A stretch of 64,000 nucleotides of DNA from Pseudomonas sp. MN1F (GTDB lineage Bacteria; Pseudomonadota; Gammaproteobacteria; Pseudomonadales; Pseudomonadaceae), in assembly GCF_009391885.1 (NCBI RefSeq), contig NZ_VZII01000023.1, forward strand, positions 1 to 64,000, in the 5' to 3' direction. Both the position numbers and the translations under genes were made by a program. This document shows positions 55,670-64,000 of the stretch, piece by piece. Each line of letters opens with the position of its first letter. The first letter of the stretch is position 1. The notes below the pieces were generated by a model that had not been told where the DNA came from, ran no database searches, and saw only the letters and a list, made by a program, of their open reading frames with translations.

Positions 55670-56288
55670 ATGGACGAAATTTACTCACTTTTCTTAGAGG
55701 AAATGGGCGAGCCCATGTTCAGGCAGGAGGTACCCCTCTCTAGTATCGAGCGCTACAGAGGTAAGTTGCCAAAGAAACTGTTGGAGTATTGGGCCGAGCA
55801 CGGTTGGTGCGGATATGGTGATGGGATATTTTGGACAGTCAATCCTCAAGACTACGAGGGCGTAGCCGCTTCATTCATAGAAGGCACACCGCTAGAATGA
55901 CGGGATAGATATCACATCATTGCTCGGGGCGCTTTTGGTGACCTCTATCTGTATTGGTGAGAATTCCGGGTTCTCATTAAATATCGCGGCGTTTACGTCG
56001 AGTTATTGCGGTACAGTTCATGAGTTTGATGCAGATAATACGGATGGGGAAGTGCAGGGTTTCTTTCTTTTGATGGAGCGGGAGTCTAATGATTTTGGGG
56101 GCTTTTTTGAGCCTGCAAAGAAAAATTTAGGTGTGCTTGGGTGTGATGAGATGTACGGGTTTGTTCCGGCGCTAGCGTTTGGCGGGTTAAGCAAACTTGA
56201 GAATCTACAAAAGGTAAGCGCAGTGGAGCATTTGATACTGCTCTCTCAGTTGTCGCCTCTCAAACCCTACAGCTTCTCGGATTTTTGA
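55670..56288 (+). pseudogene. Tdi1-like immunity gene (GAD-like/DUF1851), broken
   Basis: Starts 19 nt after the toxin tip with a good AAGGAG site. The first part, MDEIYSLFLEEMGEPMFRQE to FIEGTPLE, is the GAD-like domain; after TGA at 55898-55900 the same frame continues with RDRYHIIARGAFGDLYLY, and then a +1 shift near 55950-55957 is needed to read GENSGFSLNI to LSPLKPYSFSDF, the DUF1851 part. Total 619 nt is 206 codons plus one. Tde1 and Tdi1 are partners in Agrobacterium, which supports the pairing. Confidence 0.82.
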
Positions 56289-56305
56289 TAGATCACGCTG
56301 CGAAA

Positions 56306-56324
56306 GGGGCTGCTCAGCAGCCCC
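56306..56324. terminator. hairpin between Tdi1-like pseudogene and cysZ
   Basis: GGGGCTGCT (56306-56314) pairs with AGCAGCCCC (56316-56324). It lies between convergent genes; no clear T-tract. Confidence 0.6.
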
Positions 56325-56333
56325 TCGCCCAAT

Positions 56334-57062
56334 TCAATTTCGTTCCCGCACCCAAAACAGCGTTGCCCCGGCCACCGCCGCCGGCATCATCAACACGTTC
56401 ACCAGCGGCACCATCAGCGCCAGGTAGGTAATCCCGCCAAACCCCAGCGACTGCCAGCGCTTCTGGCGCAGCCAGGCGAGCATGTCCTGCCAGCTCATCT
56501 TGTTGTTGTCCGCCGGGTAGTCGATGTACTGGATGGCCATCATCCACACCCCGAAGATCAGCCACAGCGGCGCGGCGATCACGTTGACCACCGGGATCAG
56601 CGACAGGATGAACAGACCGATGGCCCGTGGCAGGAAGTAGCCAAGCTTGCGCATTTCGCGGCCGAAGGTGCGCGGCACCATGGCCACCAGCTCGCCCCAG
56701 CTGAACGCCGGGAACGGGTCCTGGCCACGCACCACCACCTCGACCTTTTCCGCCAGGAAGCCGTTGAACGGCGCGGCGATGACGTTGGCCACCAGGGTGA
56801 AGGTGAAGAACACCATCAGCACCAGCAAGGCGACGAACAGTGGCCAAAGAATGTAGGAAAGGAAGCTCAGCCAGCTGGGCAGGGTCGGCATCAGCGCGTC
56901 GAGCCACAGGCTGAACTCGTGGCCGGCGAAGTAGATCAGGCCGCCGAACAGCAGCAGGTTGATCGCCAGCGGCAGCAGCACGAACATCCGCAGGTTGGGG
57001 CTCAGCACCAGTTTCAGGCCTTCGCGCAGGTACTGGGGGCCGGAGAGGACAGGGGCTTGCAT
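56334..57062 (-). CDS. cysZ: sulfate transporter CysZ
   Basis: A 242-residue inner-membrane protein that takes up sulfate for cysteine synthesis. Four to six hydrophobic segments are visible and the family blocks [13 protein letters not shown] and [20 protein letters not shown] are present. It is divergent from trxB, the usual Pseudomonas arrangement. Confidence 0.93.
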   Translation of the reverse strand: MQAPVLSGPQYLREGLKLVLSPNLRMFVLLPLAINLLLFGGLIYFAGHEFSLWLDALMPTLPSWLSFLSYILWPLFVALLVLMVFFTFTLVANVIAAPFNGFLAEKVEVVVRGQDPFPAFSWGELVAMVPRTFGREMRKLGYFLPRAIGLFILSLIPVVNVIAAPLWLIFGVWMMAIQYIDYPADNNKMSWQDMLAWLRQKRWQSLGFGGITYLALMVPLVNVLMMPAAVAGATLFWVRERN

Positions 57063-58336
<1,274 letters not shown>

Positions 58337-58346
58337 TTCAGGCAAT

Positions 58347-58376
58347 AAAAAAACCGGCCACTTGGCCGGTTTTTTC
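58347..58376. terminator. bidirectional terminator between trxB and nadC
   Basis: AAAAAACCGGCCA and GGCCGGTTTTTT form a stem around CTT between convergent genes. Confidence 0.93.
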
Positions 58377-58391
58377 ATGCCTGCGATTCGC

Positions 58392-59255
<864 letters not shown>

Positions 59256-59484
59256 CTAGATGCCGGCGATTATAGGGCAGGGGGGCGGCGCCGTGTACAG
59301 CTGCCTTGCAGGCGACCTTTGGTCAGGCCGGATGAGCTTTTGCCTGAAAGCGCGGTCACTCGTCAGCCAGTGAAGAGTGCTGGCAGCTGTCGGCATTTTT
59401 ACCGATAATGGCGCCCAACATTTGGCGTCATAGCTTTGACGATTACTCGCCGTATCGAATACGTCACCCAGCAAGGAGTCCGGG

Positions 59485-61629
59485 ATGCATAAAGAAGGCA
59501 AGGTGGTGCCCTTGGCGGCCGCCATCGATCGGGGCGCACGTACGCCTTTGCCTTGCCTTCCGGTGTTGCTCCTGCAGGTCCGTGACAAGGCCGCCCTGCA
59601 ATTGCGTCAGGGCCTGCAGGCGCTGTTCGACAATGCCGACGATACGCTGTTCGAAATGGCCGACCGGGCGGCTGACCGCTTCGATCAGAACCTGTACTTC
59701 GAGGCCATGCGCGACCTGCGCCTGAAGCGAAAGCACATCGAGCGCGGCTTTCTCGACATCTTCTACGACACCTTCGCCCGCATCGGCCAGTTCGACCCGC
59801 TGGGCCAGATGGGGGCGAAAAACAAAGGGCAAATGGAGCGTACCGCCGCCGTCGACGGCATGGTCGCCCGGGTGCTGTCGCGCGATGGCGTCGCCCTTGA
59901 GCAATTGGGCCTGCGCTTGCAATGCCTGCTCGCGCGCAGCTTCGACGAACAGCAGAACCCGTTCGGGCCGGCTGCGCTGTGTGGTTACTTCCTCGATGCC
60001 GGGCGCAACCTCGGCGTGGGCCTGCGGGTCAAGCTGATCCTGCTGAAACTGTTCGAGCGCTATGTGCTGCGTGACATCGACGTGCTGTATGTTGATGCCA
60101 ACCAGTTGCTGGCCGCTGCGGGGGTGCTGCCCGAACTTCAACCCGCGCCTAGGCGGCGTGCCGAGGACCGCCGCCTGAGTGCGCGACGCGTGTCGGCCAA
60201 CCTCGAGTCCGATGCCATGGGCGCAGGCAGTGCCGGGCATGCCTTCATGCGCTCGCTGGAAGGCCTGCTGGCGCCATGCAGGGGCCGTGTCGCACCGCGC
60301 CTGCATGCCGCTGCCGCCGCCCAGCCGATCAGCACTGCCGACCTGCTGCGCCTGCTTTCGCACCTGCAGCACTACGTGCCGGCCACGATCGACGATGATG
60401 ACTTCGACCTGGACCAGCAGCTTGAACAGCTGCTGCTGCGGGTCAGCGTGCGCAGTGGAACGCGCCGGCGCATCGCCTGCGCCGACGAGGACATGATCAA
60501 CCTGGTCGGCCTGCTGTTCGCCTGCATCGCCGCCGACGACAACCTGCCGCTGAGCCTGCGCGCACTGATCGTTCGCCTGCACATTCCGCTGCTCAAGGTG
60601 GCGCTGCTGGACAAAAGCCTGTTCAGCCGTGCCAGCCACCCGGCCCGGCGCCTGCTCAACGAGATCGCCGCTGCCGCGATCGGCTGGGAAACCGGCAGCG
60701 AAGGCCTGCGCGACAGCCTGCACCTGCGCGTGGAGCGCATCGTCCAGCGCCTGCTCAATGATTTCACCGAAGACACCACGCTGTTCGCCGAGCTGCTGGA
60801 GGATTTTCTCGCCTTCAGCCTGGACGAGCGCCGGCGCAACGAGCTGCTGGAGCAGCGCACGCGTGATGCCGAAGAAGGGCGCGCCCGTGCGCTGCAGGCC
60901 CGGCAACAGGTGCAGCAGGCGCTCAATCAGCGTCTACGTGGGCGCACCTTGCCGCAGGCGGTGGTGCACTTGCTCGTGCGGGCCTGGAGCCAGGTGCTGC
61001 TGATGGCCTGGCTCAAGCAGGGCGAGGCATCCCCAGCCTGGCAGCAGGCACTGGCGACCATGGATGCCTTGCTCTCCAGCATTGCCCCGCATCAACAACC
61101 GCAGGTGTTGCTGCAACAGGTGCCAGGCTTGCTCAAGGCCCTGCGTGAGGGCCTGGCCAGCGTGGCGCTGGACTCGGCGGCCACCCGCGAGTTCTTCCAG
61201 CAGCTGGAGCAGCTGCACTTGCGCGCGTGTGCGGGGGCCGAACAGCCAGCTGGCAGCGGTGAATTGGCTGAAGTGCTGGTGGCCGACGATATCGTGCTGG
61301 CCATTGCCGACGAGTCCGCCTGCGTGCCGCTGCTTCAACTCGATGAGCAAGCGGCAGAGCTGCGCCTGGTGCAGCGCCTGCGGATCGGTAGCTGGGTGGA
61401 AATGCTCGATGACGACGAGCCACTGCGCTGCAAGCTGGTGGCGCGCATCGACAGCAGCGATCGGCTGGTCTTCGCCAACCGCACCGGGATGAAGGTGCGC
61501 GAATGGAACACGGTCGGCCTGGCGCAGGCCCTGCGCCGAGGCGAGGCGCGGTTGCTGGATGATGGCCTGCTGTTCGAGCGGGCACTGGAAACCGTGCTTG
61601 AAGGCCTGCGCCAGCAACAGGTGCGTTGA
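59485..61629 (+). CDS. DUF1631 domain protein
   Basis: A 714-residue cytoplasmic protein of the DUF1631 family, mostly helical with long polar stretches, Gly/Pro-poor, and Ala/Arg-rich at about residues 465-490 (ARALQARQQVQQALNQRL). Its C-terminal 100 residues (LRIGSWVEMLDD, LVFANRTGMKVREW) resemble the DUF1631 end region. No reaction is known; old labels such as thymidine phosphorylase are not supported. In pseudomonads it lies between nadC and ampD, as here. Confidence 0.88.
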   Translation: MHKEGKVVPLAAAIDRGARTPLPCLPVLLLQVRDKAALQLRQGLQALFDNADDTLFEMADRAADRFDQNLYFEAMRDLRLKRKHIERGFLDIFYDTFARIGQFDPLGQMGAKNKGQMERTAAVDGMVARVLSRDGVALEQLGLRLQCLLARSFDEQQNPFGPAALCGYFLDAGRNLGVGLRVKLILLKLFERYVLRDIDVLYVDANQLLAAAGVLPELQPAPRRRAEDRRLSARRVSANLESDAMGAGSAGHAFMRSLEGLLAPCRGRVAPRLHAAAAAQPISTADLLRLLSHLQHYVPATIDDDDFDLDQQLEQLLLRVSVRSGTRRRIACADEDMINLVGLLFACIAADDNLPLSLRALIVRLHIPLLKVALLDKSLFSRASHPARRLLNEIAAAAIGWETGSEGLRDSLHLRVERIVQRLLNDFTEDTTLFAELLEDFLAFSLDERRRNELLEQRTRDAEEGRARALQARQQVQQALNQRLRGRTLPQAVVHLLVRAWSQVLLMAWLKQGEASPAWQQALATMDALLSSIAPHQQPQVLLQQVPGLLKALREGLASVALDSAATREFFQQLEQLHLRACAGAEQPAGSGELAEVLVADDIVLAIADESACVPLLQLDEQAAELRLVQRLRIGSWVEMLDDDEPLRCKLVARIDSSDRLVFANRTGMKVREWNTVGLAQALRRGEARLLDDGLLFERALETVLEGLRQQQVR

Positions 61630-61718
61630 GCCACCGGCATTACAATCATTCACATGCACTGCGGCCCGCGCGCAGGGCATACTGCAGCTCTGTACCGGTG
61701 CTTTTCAGGATCTGCCCC

Positions 61719-62291
61719 ATGCAATTGGACCGTGCCACTGGCTGGTTCCACGGAAACGGAATCACCCACTGCCTTTCGCCGAACTTCAACGCCCGCCCGC
61801 AGGGTGAAGCGATTTCCCTGCTGGTGATCCACAACATCAGCCTGCCGCCGGCCTGCTTCGGCAGCGGCAAGGTGCAGCAGTTCTTCCAGAACCGCCTGGA
61901 CCCGAACGAACACCCTTACTTTGCCAGCATCAGCCACCTGACTGTCTCGGCGCACCTGTTCGTCGAGCGTGACGGTGCGGTGACCCAGTTCGTGTCGCTG
62001 CTCGACCGTGCCTGGCATGCCGGCGTGTCGAGTTTCGACGGGCGTGAAGGCTGCAACGACTTTTCCATCGGCATCGAACTGGAAGGTACCGACGATCTGC
62101 CCTATACCGATGCCCAGTACGCCGTGCTGAAGCAACTGACCCGGCAGATCCAGGCCGCCTGGCCGCTGATCGACCTTGAGCGCATCCAGGGCCACAGCGA
62201 CATTGCCCCGGTGCGCAAGACCGACCCCGGCCCGGCGTTCGACTGGGCGCGTTACCGCAAGGCGGTGCAGGACAACGAGGACAACGCATGA
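61719..62291 (+). CDS. ampD: 1,6-anhydro-N-acetylmuramyl-L-alanine amidase AmpD
   Basis: Cleaves anhydro-muropeptides in cell-wall recycling, keeping the ampC inducer low. The 190-residue cytoplasmic enzyme has zinc ligands His38, His159 and Asp169 (VIHNISLPP, GHSDIAPVRKTDPGPAF) and the conserved Glu120. ATG at 61719 follows AGGA. It overlaps ampE by 4 nt. Confidence 0.96.
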   Translation: MQLDRATGWFHGNGITHCLSPNFNARPQGEAISLLVIHNISLPPACFGSGKVQQFFQNRLDPNEHPYFASISHLTVSAHLFVERDGAVTQFVSLLDRAWHAGVSSFDGREGCNDFSIGIELEGTDDLPYTDAQYAVLKQLTRQIQAAWPLIDLERIQGHSDIAPVRKTDPGPAFDWARYRKAVQDNEDNA

Positions 62292-63118
62292 GTTTTCTGG
62301 TGCTGTTACTGGCGCTGTGGGTAGAGAAGTTTTCTGCGCTGCGCCATCAGGTACAACGGGACGGTTTCTTCCTGGGCGAGCTGGTGCGCCTGGAACGCAG
62401 CGGTAAAGTGCACCCCTGGTGGACGCTGGCGATCCTGGTCCTGGCACCGGTGGCGGTACTGGTGCTGTTGCTGCACGTGCTGGACCCGGTGGCCTACGGT
62501 TTGCTGGCCTTGCCGGTGCACTTGCTGGTGTTGATCTACAGCTTGGGGCGCGGCGATGCCAAGGGTTCCCTCGGGCCATTTCGCGATGCCTGGCGGCGCG
62601 GCGACGACCAGGCTGCATTGCATGTGGCCGAACGCGACCTGGGCCTGGCGGCCGACGAGCCACACAGCCTGCTGGTACGGGTGCAGGGTTACTTGTTGTG
62701 GCAAGCCTACCAGAGCTTCTTCGCGGTGATCTTCTGGTACTTCCTGCTTGGCCCAGGCGCGGCGCTGGCCTACCGCCTGCTGGCGCTGACGGGCGAGCAT
62801 AGCCGCCAGCCTGCGCTCAAGGCCCGTGCCGAACAGCTGCGGCATATCATGGACTGGCTGCCGGTGCGCATGCTCGCCCTGAGCTTCGCGCTGGTCGGCA
62901 ATTTCGTTGCGGTGATGCGGGTGATGCTGCACGAGCTGCTCAACTGGCACATCAGCGCCGGGCACCTGGTGGCCAGGGTCGGGCGCATTGCCGATGACAT
63001 TCCCGAAGAAGAAGACCCACAACGCGGGCTCGGGCGGCTGGACAGCCTGTGGGAGCTGCTGCTGCGCTGTGCGGTGTTGTGGTATGCAGGGTTCGCCCTG
63101 TGGACAGTCCTGGTGTGA
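62288..63118 (+). CDS. ampE: regulatory signalling protein AmpE
   Basis: A 276-residue inner-membrane protein co-encoded with AmpD; proposed sensor in beta-lactamase regulation, biochemical role uncertain. About four spans are visible (MSFLVLLLALWVEK, LAILVLAPVAVLVLLLHVL, FFAVIFWYFLLGPGAALAY, CAVLWYAGFALWTVLV). It overlaps ampD as ATGA. Confidence 0.93.
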   Translation: MSFLVLLLALWVEKFSALRHQVQRDGFFLGELVRLERSGKVHPWWTLAILVLAPVAVLVLLLHVLDPVAYGLLALPVHLLVLIYSLGRGDAKGSLGPFRDAWRRGDDQAALHVAERDLGLAADEPHSLLVRVQGYLLWQAYQSFFAVIFWYFLLGPGAALAYRLLALTGEHSRQPALKARAEQLRHIMDWLPVRMLALSFALVGNFVAVMRVMLHELLNWHISAGHLVARVGRIADDIPEEEDPQRGLGRLDSLWELLLRCAVLWYAGFALWTVLV

Positions 63119-63204
63119 GTAGCTTGGCGGGCAGCGGTTAACCTTAAGTTACAAACCTCCGATTCGATCTGCGTTATACAAGTGGCCTAGTGCTATCTCT
63201 GCAG

Positions 63205-63212
63205 AACAACAA
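63205..63212 (+). promoter_or_regulatory. Crc/Hfq-type motif before the chemoreceptor gene
   Basis: AACAACAA fits AANAANAA and lies 7-19 nt before the two candidate starts, a position suited to translational catabolite control. Confidence 0.45.
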
Positions 63213-63218
63213 GAATCC

Positions 63219-64000
63219 ATGGAGGTGCCCGTGAAGCGTCTGCTCTACCCGGCCATCGCATTGATGAATCGGCTGAGCTTCGGTCAGAAGTTCAGCCTCA
63301 TCAGCGTCCTGTTCTTCCTGCCCATGCTGGCCACCAGCTTTTATCTGGTGCGCGATGCCTATCAGCAGTTCCATGCCACCCGCGCCGAGTTGCAGGGCAT
63401 TGCTCCGCTGGCGGACAGCCTGGTCTTGCGCGCCGATCTTGAGGCGCTTGGCAACCTGTTGCAGATCAATGCCGTGCTCGGCCAGTCGGGCCAGGCCGGG
63501 GACGTGGAGGCGCGTATCGCTGCGTTGCAGGACAAGGTCCAGGCGCAGTTGCGCACCCTGCAAGGGGATGAAGCAGTACCCCAAGGCAAACTTGAGGAAC
63601 TGGCCAGCGCATTTGCCAGTGCGCGCGCGGAATCGTCGTTGCAGAACAAGGCCGCATTGTTCGACAAGCTGCTGGCCCAGGCCCAGATACTCGGCAAGCA
63701 GGTGGTCAGCCAGTCCGGCCTGAGCCAGGACAGCCAGGCTTCGGTGCGGCAGTTGAGCGAACTGCTAGGGGTTGCCACGGCGCAGGTTACCCAGGCCCTG
63801 GGTGAGGGCCGGGCCATGGGCGCCGTGGCCCTGGGGCGAGGGTTCATCGACTCCTCGGGCAGTGCCCGTTTCGAAGACCTGCTGCAACGCCTCGATCGCC
63901 TGGGTGCCGATTATGCCCTGCGGTTGGACGATGCCCTGGCCACGGACCGGGCTGCCAAGGCCAGCCTCACGGGCGCGGCAGCGACCAGCCAGGCGACGCT
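63219..64000 (+). CDS. methyl-accepting chemotaxis protein, 3' end outside window
   Basis: The open frame runs to the window end. ATG at 63219 and GTG at 63231 (with GGAGGT upstream) are possible starts. It has an N-terminal membrane helix (SLISVLFFLPMLATSFYLVR) followed by a helical, probably periplasmic domain (YQQFHATRAELQGIAPLADS and further). The signal domain is not reached. In pseudomonads a chemoreceptor follows ampE here. The ligand cannot be told. Confidence 0.8.
   Translation, partial: MEVPVKRLLYPAIALMNRLSFGQKFSLISVLFFLPMLATSFYLVRDAYQQFHATRAELQGIAPLADSLVLRADLEALGNLLQINAVLGQSGQAGDVEARIAALQDKVQAQLRTLQGDEAVPQGKLEELASAFASARAESSLQNKAALFDKLLAQAQILGKQVVSQSGLSQDSQASVRQLSELLGVATAQVTQALGEGRAMGAVALGRGFIDSSGSARFEDLLQRLDRLGADYALRLDDALATDRAAKASLTGAAATSQAT

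Overview
The window is high-GC gammaproteobacterial DNA, almost certainly a chromosome of the Pseudomonas putida group. The gene order ispE-lolB-TPR / hemA-prfA-prmC-moeB-murI-pagL / hemH / uraA-upp / hpt / mqo, and later nadC-DUF1631-ampD-ampE-MCP, is the conserved Pseudomonas backbone. The short REP palindrome type, the AlkK-like acyl-CoA synthetase next to DUF1302/DUF1329 genes and the class II LitR light operon point to the putida branch. All coordinates and motif positions were read by eye; no database search was run.

Layout. 1-3.3 kb: tRNA-Gln, then ispE, lolB and a TPR lipoprotein on the minus strand. 3.4-5.9 kb: an accessory type VI secretion island (Hcp, a glycine-zipper effector candidate and two paralogous small membrane proteins that look like immunity proteins). 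6.2-11 kb: hemA-prfA-prmC-moeB-murI, tightly overlapped, then pagL. 11.7-16.8 kb: a minus-strand operon (renalase-like oxidase, DUF523/DUF1722, MerR/LitR regulator, photolyase, degenerate SDR) whose two upstream regions carry paired TnTACA-like boxes 18 nt apart; it looks like a light-response unit. 17-24.5 kb: TIGR01777 epimerase, hemH, uracil and purine salvage, small conserved genes, mqo. 25-33 kb: small conserved Pseudomonas proteins, a PlsC-like acyltransferase, an SRAP protein with exchanged active-site residues, an M48 protease, a TMEM165/GDT1 transporter behind a yybP-ykoY-type riboswitch, rsmC and a hydroxyacid dehydrogenase.

33-44 kb: an acyl-CoA synthetase, DUF1302 and DUF1329 outer-membrane genes (with a Crc/Hfq-type site), a MalT-like LuxR activator, and a two-gene signalling pair (REC-TPR plus soluble histidine kinase). 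44-45 kb: a small lower-GC patch with a MazE-like antitoxin tail, a GNAT-like gene and a 56-residue ORF. 45-54 kb: MBL hydrolase, OmpA lipoprotein, pta, DUF3565, slyD, glutathione peroxidase, an OYE-family reductase, a GT4 glycosyltransferase and a BdlA-like chemotaxis transducer. 54-56.3 kb: a second accessory patch with two unknown genes and the remains of a Tde1/Tdi1-type DNase toxin-immunity pair (toxin tip open, immunity gene broken by a stop and a frameshift). 56.3-64 kb: cysZ, trxB, nadC, a DUF1631 gene, ampD, ampE and a chemoreceptor that runs off the window end.

The most interesting parts are the two T6SS-related accessory islands, the light operon with its box architecture, the reciprocal Asn/His exchange in the SRAP protein, and the lower-GC GNAT/antitoxin-tail patch.
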